Source: Bhargavaea ullalensis
Lineage (GTDB): Bacteria; Bacillota; Bacilli; Bacillales_A; Planococcaceae
Length of the DNA: 32,724 nt
Assembly (NCBI RefSeq): GCF_040545425.1
Contig: NZ_JBEPLW010000029.1
Direction: 5' to 3' (one strand)
Shown: positions 1-7,276 of the stretch, in pieces
Position numbering within the stretch: position 1 is the stretch's first letter
Layout: the number at the start of each line of letters is the position of its first letter
The notes under the pieces: model-generated
What the model was told of the DNA's origin: nothing
Databases searched by the model: none
What the model saw: only the letters and a program-made list of their open reading frames with translations
Made by a program: the position numbers and the translations under genes

Positions 1-94
1 TTTGCGTTATTCATCTTGATTGAACCGCCGTATACCGAACGGTACGTACGGTGGTGTGAGAGGTCGGGGGTTAGTCACCCCCTCCTACTCGATT
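1..94 (+). mobile_element. Group II intron, 3' end (domains V and VI), truncated by window edge
   Basis: The RNA folds as a group II intron terminus. Domain V: 24-32 pairs perfectly with 47-55, a 2-nt bulge (CG, 45-46) follows on the 3' strand, then 33-36 pairs with 41-44 around a GAAC tetraloop. Domain VI: GAGAGG at 58-63 pairs with CCT-A-CTC at 84-90, leaving A87 bulged as the expected branch point, with an inner stem 66-71/77-82. The 3' splice site should lie 7-8 nt after the bulge, near 93-95. The rest of the intron and any reverse transcriptase gene lie left of the window. The structure is seen directly; the class is not determined. Confidence 0.82.
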
Positions 95-113
95 GTATGT
101 GAGTTAAGAGATG

Positions 114-466
114 TCGCACGTAAAGCGACCGTTTCGCACTTAGCGGTGAGAATTCGCACTTAGAGCGTCCGTTTCGCACTTAGCGGCGAGAATTCGCACT
201 TAGAGCGTCCGTTTCGCACTTAGCGGCGAGAATTCGCACTTAGAGCGTCCGTTTCGCACTTAGCGGGAGGAATTCGCACTTAGAGCGTCTGTTTCGCACT
301 TAGCGGCGAGAATTCGCACTTAGAACGTCCATTTCGCACTTAGCGGCGAGAATTCGCACTTAGAGCGTCCGTTTCGCACTTAGCGTGAGGAATTCGCACT
401 TAGAGCGTCTGTTTCGCACTTAGCGGCGAGAATTCGCACATAGAGCGACCTTTTCGCACTTAGAGG
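114..466. repeat. Intergenic tandem array of 20-bp units (40-bp double unit, about 8 copies)
   Basis: TTCGCACTTAG recurs every 20 bp. Two alternating 9-bp tails (consensus CGGCGAGAA and AGCGTCCGT) make a 40-bp double unit, with copies starting at 131, 171, 211, 251, 291, 331, 371 and 411 and a partial copy at 451. A decayed unit lies at 114-130. Copies differ by single substitutions (for example GGTGAG, GGGAGG, GTGAGG in the first tail). The 'spacers' are themselves repeated, so this is not a CRISPR array. No gene is seen in 1-961; this stretch holds the intron end, two repeats, the glmS promoter and the ribozyme. Confidence 0.92.
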
Positions 467-470
467 AACA

Positions 471-512
471 CGAGTGAGACAAGTGGGACCGCGAGTGAGG
501 AAAGTGGCGCCG
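471..512. repeat. Two-copy 21-bp direct repeat
   Basis: Two adjacent 21-bp units, 471-491 and 492-512, both begin CGAGTGAG, contain AAGTGG and end CCG. They differ at four or five positions. The sequence is unrelated to the adjoining 20-bp array but has nearly the same period. Confidence 0.7.
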
Positions 513-589
513 GACCGGACGGAGCAGCCGGTTCCTATTTCGCCGAGCGGGCATAAAATTAATTACAATGAGCCACTTTGCAGTTTTGA

Positions 590-617
590 TTGACAAAAAA
601 GGACTGTTTGTAATAAA
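590..617 (+). promoter_or_regulatory. Candidate glmS promoter
   Basis: A perfect -35 TTGACA at 590-595 is followed after 16 bp by an AATAAA-type -10 (612-617). It lies about 60 nt upstream of the ribozyme core, so a transcript from here would carry the whole ribozyme. The -10 is weak; the -35 is clear. Confidence 0.55.
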
Positions 618-676
618 GTACAAAAGCAATCAAGGCGAAGGAGGGCCGGAGACGCGCCAAAACGGAAAACAATCAA

Positions 677-840
677 AGCGCCTGAGCTGGGGAAATCCAT
701 AACTCCAGCAGACGAGGTGGAGGTTTATCGATCATTCGGCGGATGCCTCCCGACCGCGATGCCCGGTTGTCATGCTTTCCTGCAAAATCCTTGAGCGATC
801 AAGGCGGACAGAAGGGAAAGCCGGCATGCTCATCCGCTGA
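677..840 (+). ncRNA. glmS ribozyme/riboswitch (glucosamine-6-phosphate-activated)
   Basis: The conserved core is readable in order: AGCGCC at 677-682 with the self-cleavage site expected between A677 and G678, a P2-type stem (AGCTGG 686-691 with CCAGC 705-709), GACGAGG at 711-717, TTTATCGA at 724-731 and TTCGGCGG at 735-742. These are hallmark glmS ribozyme segments. P3/P4-like pairing continues to about 840, and the 3' limit is approximate. It lies upstream of glmS, as in other Firmicutes. Family knowledge: glucosamine-6-phosphate acts as cofactor for cleavage, and the cleaved mRNA is degraded, giving product feedback on glmS. Confidence 0.93.
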
Positions 841-961
841 CGGAAGCGCAGGCACTGTGCTTAAGCGGAATCAATCGAATCGGCAATGCAGCGCCCCCGG
901 CCTCGAAAAAATCGGCATCGGGACGCTTATTTCACATTGCTTGAATATGGAGGAACAGAAT

Positions 962-2764
962 ATGTGCGGAATTGTCGGCTATATCGGAGAACAAGATGCG
1001 AAGGAAATCTTGCTGAAAGGGCTGGAGAAACTGGAGTACCGGGGCTACGACTCTGCCGGGATCGCCCTCGCAGGTGAAGCGGGTGTCACGGTCATCAAGG
1101 AGAAGGGAAGGATCGCGGATCTGCGCGCTGCAGTGGACTTCTCGGCCGGCGCAAAAACGGGGATCGGACATACCCGCTGGGCGACCCATGGCGTGCCGGA
1201 TGTCCGAAACGCCCATCCCCACCAGGACGCTTCCGGGCGGTTCACGCTCGTCCACAACGGGGTGATCGAGAACTACGGCAAACTCGCCAAGGAACATCTC
1301 GGCGGTGTCCGGCTCCAGTCGGATACCGACACGGAAATCATCATACAGCTCGTGGCGAAGTTTGCGCAGGGCGGCCTTTCCACCGAAGAGGCGTTTGCCG
1401 AGACGCTCGGACTTCTCCACGGCTCTTATGCCATCGCGATGCTTGACCGGGAGGACCCGGACACGATCTTCGTTGCCAAAAATAAATCGCCGCTGCTCGT
1501 CGGGCTCGGGGACGGATTCAATGTCGTCTCATCCGACGCCATTGCGATGCTGCAGGTGACGGACCGGTTCATTGAGCTTCATGACGGAGAAATGGTGATC
1601 TTGAAGAAAGAAGGCATCCGCATCCGGACAATTTCCGGGGAACCGGTCAGCCGGGAGCCGTTCCGTGCAGAGCTCGACGCGGCGGATATTGAAAAAGGGA
1701 CCTATCCGCACTATATGCTCAAGGAAATTGATGAGCAGCCGGCCGTTCTGCGGAAAATCATCCAAGCTCACCGGGGGCCGGACGGAGGCCTTTGGCTTGA
1801 GGAAGACACGCTCCGTGCGATCACCGAAGCAGACCGGCTCTATATCATCGCCGCCGGCACAAGCTATCACGCCGGCCTGGTCGGAAAAGAGTACTTTGAG
1901 AAATTTGCGGGGATTCCGGCGGAAGTTCATATTTCAAGCGAATTCGGCTACAACATGCCAATTCTTTCTGAGCGGCCGCTGTTCATCTTCATCTCGCAGT
2001 CGGGCGAAACGGCCGACAGCCGGCAGGTGCTCGTCAAGGTGAAGGAGATGGGCCATCCGTCGGTCACTTTGACGAATGTTTCCGGCTCCACGCTGTCACG
2101 GGAATCCGACCATACTGTGCTGCTGCACGCGGGGCCCGAAATCGCCGTCGCCTCGACGAAAGCCTATACGGCACAAATTGCGGTCCTGTCGATCCTTGCT
2201 GCTTGCGTGGCCGGAACAAAGGGGAAGTCAATCGGCTTTGACCTGATCCAAGAACTCGGCATCGCTGCGAACGCGGCCGAAACGGTCATTGACCGGAAAG
2301 AAGACATGGAAGCCGTCGCGTTCGAGTTTCTTCAGCTGAGCCGGAATGCCTTCTTCATCGGACGCGGCATCGATTATCATGTCAGCCTCGAAGGCGCCCT
2401 TAAGCTGAAGGAAATTTCCTATATCCAGGCGGAAGGATTTGCCGGCGGGGAACTGAAGCACGGCACCATCGCGCTGATCGAGGAAGGCACTCCTGTGTTT
2501 GCGCTCGCAACCCAGCCGGAGCTGTCGGCCAACATCCGCGGCAATGTAAAGGAAGTGACGGCCCGCGGTGCCCATGCATGCCTTCTCTCCATGGACGGAA
2601 CGGCGGAAGAGTCAGACCGCATCGTCATCCCGGCGGTGCATCCGTTGCTCACGCCGCTCGTTTCGGTCATTCCGCTTCAGCTCATTTCCTATTATGCCTC
2701 GCTCCACCGCGGCTGCGACGTGGACCAACCGCGCAACCTCGCCAAATCGGTGACGGTGGAATAA
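962..2764 (+). CDS. glmS: Glutamine-fructose-6-phosphate aminotransferase (isomerizing)
   Basis: Makes glucosamine-6-phosphate from fructose-6-phosphate and glutamine, the first committed step to UDP-GlcNAc for peptidoglycan and teichoic acid. The start at 962 gives MCGIVGYIG, so Cys2 becomes the N-terminal nucleophile after Met removal, and leaves 600 residues, the usual Bacillales length. A GGAGG sits 8 nt upstream. An upstream in-frame ATG at 743 would bury Cys2 and begins inside the ribozyme, so it is rejected. Order: class II glutaminase domain (about 1-220, with HTRWATHG and HNGVIEN), then two SIS sugar-isomerase domains (TSYHAG; SQSGETADS; STKAYTAQ), ending in the conserved C-terminal PRNLAKSVTVE. 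It is controlled by the ribozyme upstream and followed by its own terminator. Confidence 0.98.
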   Translation: MCGIVGYIGEQDAKEILLKGLEKLEYRGYDSAGIALAGEAGVTVIKEKGRIADLRAAVDFSAGAKTGIGHTRWATHGVPDVRNAHPHQDASGRFTLVHNGVIENYGKLAKEHLGGVRLQSDTDTEIIIQLVAKFAQGGLSTEEAFAETLGLLHGSYAIAMLDREDPDTIFVAKNKSPLLVGLGDGFNVVSSDAIAMLQVTDRFIELHDGEMVILKKEGIRIRTISGEPVSREPFRAELDAADIEKGTYPHYMLKEIDEQPAVLRKIIQAHRGPDGGLWLEEDTLRAITEADRLYIIAAGTSYHAGLVGKEYFEKFAGIPAEVHISSEFGYNMPILSERPLFIFISQSGETADSRQVLVKVKEMGHPSVTLTNVSGSTLSRESDHTVLLHAGPEIAVASTKAYTAQIAVLSILAACVAGTKGKSIGFDLIQELGIAANAAETVIDRKEDMEAVAFEFLQLSRNAFFIGRGIDYHVSLEGALKLKEISYIQAEGFAGGELKHGTIALIEEGTPVFALATQPELSANIRGNVKEVTARGAHACLLSMDGTAEESDRIVIPAVHPLLTPLVSVIPLQLISYYASLHRGCDVDQPRNLAKSVTVE

Positions 2765-2772
2765 AATGACTC

Positions 2773-2808
2773 GCCAACACGCTCGGTCCATCGTGTTGGC
2801 TCTTTTTT
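2773..2808 (+). terminator. Rho-independent terminator of glmS
   Basis: A perfect 9-bp stem GCCAACACG / CGTGTTGGC (2773-2781 with 2792-2800) is followed by TCTTTTTT, starting 8 nt after the glmS stop. Confidence 0.9.
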
Positions 2809-2840
2809 GTGTGCGGAGAACGTACCGGCACGGATTCTAT

Positions 2841-3005
2841 CCCGACATTCACCGTCGCAATCCCGACATTCGCGGCGCGTAACCCGACATTCAGCAGCGC
2901 AATCCCGACATTCACCCCGGCATAGCTTCTATCCCGACATTCAGCAGCGCAATCCCGACATTCGCGGCGCGTAACCCGACATTCAGCAACGCAATCCCGA
3001 CATTC
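2841..3005. repeat. Intergenic 21-bp-period array with CCCGACATTC core and 92-bp higher-order copy
   Basis: CCCGACATTC occurs eight times, starting at 2841, 2862, 2883, 2904, 2933, 2954, 2975 and 2996. All intervals are 21 bp except the central one (29 bp). The 11-bp tails follow nearly the same order in both halves (ending GCAAT, GCGTAA, GCAAT, then a CCCCGGC tail), so the array is a duplication of a 92-bp block of four units. It occupies most of the 455-bp gap between glmS and the transporter; no gene is seen there. Confidence 0.92.
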
Positions 3006-3056
3006 ACCCCGGCCGCTATCTCAGGCCGGGTTTTGCCTGGCGGCTGAAGTTGGCGG

Positions 3057-3111
3057 GTAGCGGAGGGACCGGCGCCACAGAAAGCAGGTCCCGCAGCTGA
3101 AATCCCGCTAC
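3057..3111 (+). other. Nested hairpin in the leader of the osmolyte transporter operon
   Basis: An outer stem GTAGCGG (3057-3063) pairs with CCGCTAC (3105-3111), and an inner stem GGGACC (3065-3070) pairs with GGTCCC (3087-3092). It lies about 110 nt before the transporter start. No U-run follows and no known riboswitch class is recognised. It could be a leader RNA structure or a decayed repeat. Confidence 0.4.
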
Positions 3112-3219
3112 GTCTGGATGGCGGCCGTTAAGTAATGCAGCAGCGCTTTGTCAGGATGAAGTGAGCAAGCCTCCGGGAAAAAGGGTATAGTGAGGAAAGT
3201 CCGCACGAAGGAGAATGAC

Positions 3220-4173
3220 ATGATTAAATTCGACCAAATCACGAAAAAGTATCCGGACGGGACGGTGGCCGTCGACCGGCTGGAGCTGGAAGTCCGAAAA
3301 GGTGAATTCCTTGTCCTGATCGGGCCGAGCGGATGCGGAAAGACGACGACGCTGAAGATGATCAACCGGCTCATCCCGTATTCGTCCGGTGAAATTTTCA
3401 TTGGAGGGAAGCCGGTGGACACGTATCCGCTTGACCAGCTGAGATGGAACATCGGCTATGTGCTCCAGCAGATCGCCCTTTTCCCCCATATGACGATCGA
3501 GGAAAACATCACCGTCGTTCCGGAGATGAAGGGATGGCCGAAAGATAAACTGAAGGAGCGGGCCGCGGAACTGCTTGAGATGGTCGGCCTGGATCCTTCG
3601 ACGTACGCCGCAAGAAAACCGGCGGAATTGTCCGGCGGCCAGCAGCAGCGCATCGGCGTCATCCGGGCACTGGCGGCCGATCCGGATATTCTGCTCATGG
3701 ATGAGCCGTTCAGCGCTCTGGACCCGGTGAGCCGTGAAAAGCTGCAGGATGACTTGCTCCGCCTGAAGAAAACGCTCGGAAAGACGACCGTCTTTGTGAC
3801 GCATGACATGCAGGAGGCACTGAAGCTCGCCGACCGCATTTGTCTTATGCGGGAAGGCCGGATTGTTCAGCTTGGAACGCCGGAGGAACTGCTTCACCGG
3901 CCGCAGGATGACTTTGTTCGCTCGTTCATCGGCAGCCGTGATGCGGAACAACGGATCGACCTGGCACCGGCGCTCGCACTAAACGGAATTGCAGCGCCTT
4001 CCGCCTTGACCTTGCCTTCACACGTTCCGGTCCGCCGGCTGCTGGAAGTCCTCGCAAACCATGAAAGGGCCGGAGTCGAAAAAGACGGTCGGTTCATCGG
4101 CACGATCGACCGGGCTTCCGCTTTCCGTCTGCTTGCTGAACTTTCCGGAAAGGAGGCGGGGGAGGATGAATGA
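3220..4173 (+). CDS. Quaternary-amine/osmoprotectant ABC transporter, ATP-binding subunit (OpuFA/OpuCA-like)
   Basis: Cytoplasmic ATPase that powers uptake of compatible solutes such as glycine betaine. The ATG at 3220 has AAGGAG 6 nt upstream. The product is 317 residues. Motifs in order: Walker A GPSGCGKTT (about 34-42), Q-loop LQQIALFP, ABC signature LSGGQQQR, Walker B ILLMDEPFSALD and H-loop THD. The C-terminal extension (about 245-317) resembles a single CBS half-domain (VPVRRLLEVL...GRFIGTIDR) rather than the tandem CBS pair of longer OpuCA proteins. The stop overlaps the next gene by 8 nt, so the two are translationally coupled. The Opu/QAT family is secure; the exact substrate is inferred. 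Confidence 0.9.
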   Translation: MIKFDQITKKYPDGTVAVDRLELEVRKGEFLVLIGPSGCGKTTTLKMINRLIPYSSGEIFIGGKPVDTYPLDQLRWNIGYVLQQIALFPHMTIEENITVVPEMKGWPKDKLKERAAELLEMVGLDPSTYAARKPAELSGGQQQRIGVIRALAADPDILLMDEPFSALDPVSREKLQDDLLRLKKTLGKTTVFVTHDMQEALKLADRICLMREGRIVQLGTPEELLHRPQDDFVRSFIGSRDAEQRIDLAPALALNGIAAPSALTLPSHVPVRRLLEVLANHERAGVEKDGRFIGTIDRASAFRLLAELSGKEAGEDE

Positions 4174-5683
4174 ACTGTTCACCGAATTCGCCGCCCGGAA
4201 ATCAGATTTATGGAATGCGATGATCCAGCACATGGAAATCTCATTCATCGCGCTTTTCTTTGCGGTGCTCCTGTCCGTACCGACCGGCATCTGGCTGACC
4301 CGCCGCCAAAAGATTGCAGACGGCGTGATCGGAGTTGCGTCCGTCATCCAGACGATCCCGTCGCTTGCACTGCTCGGACTGCTCATCCCGATTGTCGGCA
4401 TCGGCCGCGTCCCCGCCATCATCGCTTTGACGGCCTACGCGCTGCTTCCGATCCTGCGCAATACATACACCGGAATCCGCGAAGTGGATCCGGCATTGAC
4501 CGAAGCGGCGAGCGCGATGGGCATGAACACGAAGCGACGTCTGCTGAAAGTGGAGCTTCCGCTCGCCATGCCCGTCATCATGGCCGGCGTGCGCACCGCG
4601 ACCGTCCTCATCATCGGGACGGCCACGCTCGCCGCGCTCATCGGGGCGGGCGGCCTCGGGGACCTGATCCTTCTCGGCATTGACCGCAACAATACGGGCC
4701 TGATCCTGCTCGGCGCGATTCCGGCGGCTCTGCTGGCGCTCGTTTTTGATTACCTGCTCAAGAAGCTGGAAGGGATGCATTTTAGGCGAAGCTTGGCAGT
4801 GATGGGGATGATCGCTGCCATCGCGGTGCTCGTCCTTGTCATTCCGCTGCTCGGCCGGGAAAACGAAAAGCTTGTGCTTGCAGGGAAACTTGGGGCGGAA
4901 CCTGAAATCCTCATCAATATGTACAAGCAGCTCATCGAGGATGAGACGGATCTGAGCGTAGAGCTCAAGCCGGGCTTTGGCAAAACGTCGTTCGTCTTCA
5001 ACGCGCTTCAGTCGGGGGACGTTGATCTTTATCCTGAATTCACGGGGACGGCAATTTCCGAGTTTCTGAACGAAACGGCCCGGAGCACCGATGCCCGGCA
5101 AGTGTACGAGCAGGCGCGCGACGGGATGTCGGAAAGATTCGGAATGGTGCTGCTGGAGCCGATGGCCTACAACAACACCTACACACTCGCCGTGCCGGAC
5201 GGCTTTGCCGAGGCAAACGGGCTGGAATCGATTTCAGATCTCAGACCAATCCAGGACAAAGTCAAGGCAGGATTCACGCTTGAGTTTTCGGACCGGGAAG
5301 ACGGCTATCTCGGCATCCGGTCGCTCTACGGCATCGAGTTCCCCGACTTGGTGACAATGGAGCCGAAACTCCGGTACAGCGCCGTGCAAAGCGGAGAGAT
5401 CAATCTTGTCGACGCCTACTCCACCGACAGCGAAATCAAGCGTTACAAACTTCGGGTGCTCAAAGACGACCTTCACCTGTTTCCGCCTTACCAGGGAGCC
5501 CCGCTCATGAAAAAGGAGACGGCAGACAGGCATCCGGAAATCTTGGAAGCCCTCAACCGGCTTTCCGGCAAAATTTCGGACGATGACATGCGGGAGATGA
5601 ACTACCGGGTGGATGTTGAGGGCGAGAAGCCGGAGGATGTCGCCCGGAACTATCTGAAATCCCACGGGTTGCTCGGTGATTGA
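4166..5683 (+). CDS. Fused permease/substrate-binding protein of osmoprotectant ABC transporter (OpuFB-like)
   Basis: A 505-residue membrane protein. Residues about 1-210 form the permease (several membrane helices; EAASAMGMN near the coupling loop; a GTATLAALIGAGGLGDLI segment typical of OpuCB/OpuBB). A further membrane anchor (about 211-235) leads to an extracytoplasmic binding domain (about 240-505) of the OpuCC type, with KLGAEPEILINMYKQLIE, DLYPEFTGT and NLVDAYSTDSEI. The ATG at 4166 has GGGGGAGG just upstream inside the preceding gene. The family knows this fusion from OpuF systems of some Bacillus species; most relatives encode separate subunits. With its neighbour it forms a complete importer. 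No terminator follows before the methyltransferase 42 nt later. Confidence 0.9.
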   Translation: MNELFTEFAARKSDLWNAMIQHMEISFIALFFAVLLSVPTGIWLTRRQKIADGVIGVASVIQTIPSLALLGLLIPIVGIGRVPAIIALTAYALLPILRNTYTGIREVDPALTEAASAMGMNTKRRLLKVELPLAMPVIMAGVRTATVLIIGTATLAALIGAGGLGDLILLGIDRNNTGLILLGAIPAALLALVFDYLLKKLEGMHFRRSLAVMGMIAAIAVLVLVIPLLGRENEKLVLAGKLGAEPEILINMYKQLIEDETDLSVELKPGFGKTSFVFNALQSGDVDLYPEFTGTAISEFLNETARSTDARQVYEQARDGMSERFGMVLLEPMAYNNTYTLAVPDGFAEANGLESISDLRPIQDKVKAGFTLEFSDREDGYLGIRSLYGIEFPDLVTMEPKLRYSAVQSGEINLVDAYSTDSEIKRYKLRVLKDDLHLFPPYQGAPLMKKETADRHPEILEALNRLSGKISDDDMREMNYRVDVEGEKPEDVARNYLKSHGLLGD

Positions 5684-5725
5684 TGATCTCGCATACAGAC
5701 CACAATGAAAGGAAGCGAAACATAA

Positions 5726-6331
5726 ATGACAAGAGAACATTGGGATGCACGATTTTCAGAAGAAGGCTATGCGTACGGCACCGAGGCAAATGAGTTCATC
5801 AAAAAGATGTCGGGGCTGATTCCGCGAGAATCGGAGGTTGCGGCATTTGCGGAAGGGGAAGGCCGCAACGCCGTGTTCCTCGCCCGCACGGGACACCGCG
5901 TGACCGCGTATGACCAGTCAGCGGTCGGTCTGGAGAAGACGCATGTTCTTGCGGAGGAAAACGGGGTTCAGGTCAACACTGCGGAGATGGATCTCATCCG
6001 CGAGCGCGTTCCGGCGGGGTCGTTTGACGCGTCGATTTTGGTGTTTGGCCACGTGCCAAAAAACAGCCAGGCGGAGCTCTTTTCGAATCTCGCCGGTTCA
6101 GTGAAAAAAGGCGGCATCGTTTTGTTTGAAGTGTATTCCGAGGAACAGATGGCATATGGCACGGGAGGCCCCGGGAAGCTCGACAGCCTGTATGATCCGG
6201 CCGATGTTCTTTCCTGGATCCGGCCGCACAAAGTCCTTCATTTCTTCTACGGAGAAGCGGAGCGCACAGAAGGCAGGCGGCACACCGGCATCGGCCATGT
6301 CATTCAGGGTGCTTTCATCAAAAAGCACTGA
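5726..6331 (+). CDS. Class I SAM-dependent methyltransferase, substrate unknown
   Basis: A 201-residue soluble protein with a compact Rossmann methyltransferase fold of the TehB/thiopurine-methyltransferase-like type. Visible segments: WDARFSEEGYAYGTEAN at the N-terminus (substrate-lid region), an altered motif I AFAEGEGRNAVFLA (about 39-52, with E-G-E-G-R-N), the acidic motif II VTAYDQSAVGL, and DASILVFGHVP as the post-I strand. AAAGGA lies 12 nt upstream of the ATG. It sits 42 nt after the transporter and ends in a strong terminator, so it may be co-transcribed with it. The substrate cannot be told from sequence. Confidence 0.85.
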   Translation: MTREHWDARFSEEGYAYGTEANEFIKKMSGLIPRESEVAAFAEGEGRNAVFLARTGHRVTAYDQSAVGLEKTHVLAEENGVQVNTAEMDLIRERVPAGSFDASILVFGHVPKNSQAELFSNLAGSVKKGGIVLFEVYSEEQMAYGTGGPGKLDSLYDPADVLSWIRPHKVLHFFYGEAERTEGRRHTGIGHVIQGAFIKKH

Positions 6332-6332
6332 A

Positions 6333-6375
6333 AAAAATCCTCCGCTTCCGATCACTCACGGAAGGGAGGATTTTT
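6333..6375. terminator. Bidirectional terminator between methyltransferase and DUF378 gene
   Basis: AAAAATCCTCC (6333-6343) pairs with GGAGGATTTTT (6365-6375), with an inner CTTCCG/CGGAAG stem. A-run and T-run on opposite sides let it serve both convergent genes. Confidence 0.9.
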
Positions 6376-6379
6376 CATA

Positions 6380-6598
6380 TCAATAAGTGCGGCGGTCGCG
6401 GTCTGCACCAAGCAGTCCATAAAGCTTCAGGCAATACAGCGCGGACAAGCCGACCAGTACGTAAACGATTTTGGAAAGAAGTGCATCCTGACCGCCAAAC
6501 AGTGTCGCGACCAGATCAAAGTCAAGCAGTCCGACCAACAGCCAGTTCAGGCCTCCGACAATCAGCAGTGTCAGTGCAATGGCATCGAGCGCTCTCAA
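6380..6598 (-). CDS. DUF378 family small membrane protein (YuzA-like)
   Basis: A 72-residue protein with two membrane helices: ALTLLIVGGLNWLLVGLL (about 7-24, containing the family's GGLNW motif) and a second around residues 44-62 (YVLVGLSALYCL). The function of DUF378 is unknown. The ATG has AAAGGAGG 8 nt upstream on the minus strand. A SigB-type promoter lies 35-60 nt upstream, suggesting general-stress expression. It is a single-gene unit ending at the shared terminator. Confidence 0.9.
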   Translation of the reverse strand: MRALDAIALTLLIVGGLNWLLVGLLDFDLVATLFGGQDALLSKIVYVLVGLSALYCLKLYGLLGADRDRRTY

Positions 6599-6632
6599 AA
6601 GCGACTCCTCCTTTCCGCGTGATTAGTTTTAT

Positions 6633-6658
6633 TTTCCCCGATATCTTACATGTTAAAC
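6633..6658 (-). promoter_or_regulatory. SigB-type promoter of the DUF378 gene
   Basis: Read on the minus strand: -35 GTTTAA (6658-6653), 14-bp spacer, -10 GGGAAA (6638-6633). This fits the Bacillus SigB pattern GTTTAA-N12-15-GGGWAW in both boxes. Confidence 0.7.
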
Positions 6659-6809
6659 ATTTGTGCAAATAATTTCTGTTTTCCACGGCAAACATAGGCA
6701 TTTCACACAGGAAATCAAACATCTTGACGGGCAAAAGCGACCTCTCGGCGTCCGAAACGTTCCCGATTGCTTGAAAAGAGATAAAGTATGAATAAAGGGG
6801 GGGCTGCCA

Positions 6810-7235
6810 TTGAAAGTCAAACTCAATCTGAATCCCGAAACAGAAACGGAATACGCAGAGATTCATGTCCGCTCGCTGACGCCTGAAATCCGCCGGGCGA
6901 TTGAACTGTTGCAGGGCGGCGGACAGAGCGGCCGGATTCAGGCCATGCAAGGAGAACGAGTTTTTTTGCTTGAGCCGGCCGACATCGCCTATGCAATAGT
7001 GGAAGGTGACCGCTGCAAAGTGATCGCAGGAGAAGAGGTCTATCTGTACAAGGCTACGCTCAAATCTTTCGGCGAGCTGACAGAAGGCGGCAGCTTTATC
7101 CGGATCTCCAAGTCCTGCATCGCCAATCTGGATTTTGTCCGTTACTATGAAGCCTCATTCGGCGGAAGCCTGGTCATTGTCTTCAAAAACGGCCACAAAG
7201 AATATGTGTCCCGGAGCTACACGAAGAGCCTGTAA
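6810..7235 (+). CDS. LytTR DNA-binding domain transcriptional regulator
   Basis: A 141-residue stand-alone LytTR regulator with no receiver domain. The LytTR DNA-binding fold occupies about residues 45-141 (ERVFLLEPADIAYAIVEGDRCKV, then FIRISKSCIANLDFV, then NGHKEYVSRSYTKSL). The N-terminal 45 residues are a short lead-in. The start is TTG at 6810 behind a G-rich ribosome site (AAAGGGGGGG, about 7 nt spacing); no ATG fits. The DUF3021 membrane protein follows after 41 nt. Such pairs resemble LytTR regulatory systems in which the membrane protein restrains the regulator (HdrRM/BrsRM of streptococci). The target genes are unknown. Confidence 0.9.
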   Translation: MKVKLNLNPETETEYAEIHVRSLTPEIRRAIELLQGGGQSGRIQAMQGERVFLLEPADIAYAIVEGDRCKVIAGEEVYLYKATLKSFGELTEGGSFIRISKSCIANLDFVRYYEASFGGSLVIVFKNGHKEYVSRSYTKSL

Positions 7236-7276
7236 AACCGGGTGCTGAATCTGAAATGAAAGGGGGAGAACTAGCG

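Noticed and set aside
114..466. CRISPR array
   Set aside because: The sequences between cores are themselves repeated, the period is only 20 bp and no cas gene is present.
743..961. N-terminal extension of GlmS
   Set aside because: It would begin inside the glmS ribozyme, lacks a ribosome site and would hide the catalytic N-terminal cysteine.
3183..3191. GGGTAT/TATAGT as promoter of the osmolyte transporter
   Set aside because: No matching SigB or SigA -35 lies upstream at suitable spacing, and the resulting leader would leave little room before the ribosome site.
3192..3202. GAGGAAAGTCC, identical to a conserved RNase P RNA segment
   Set aside because: The remaining conserved RNase P RNA regions are absent and a start codon follows within 20 nt; it is a chance match overlapping the ribosome-site region.
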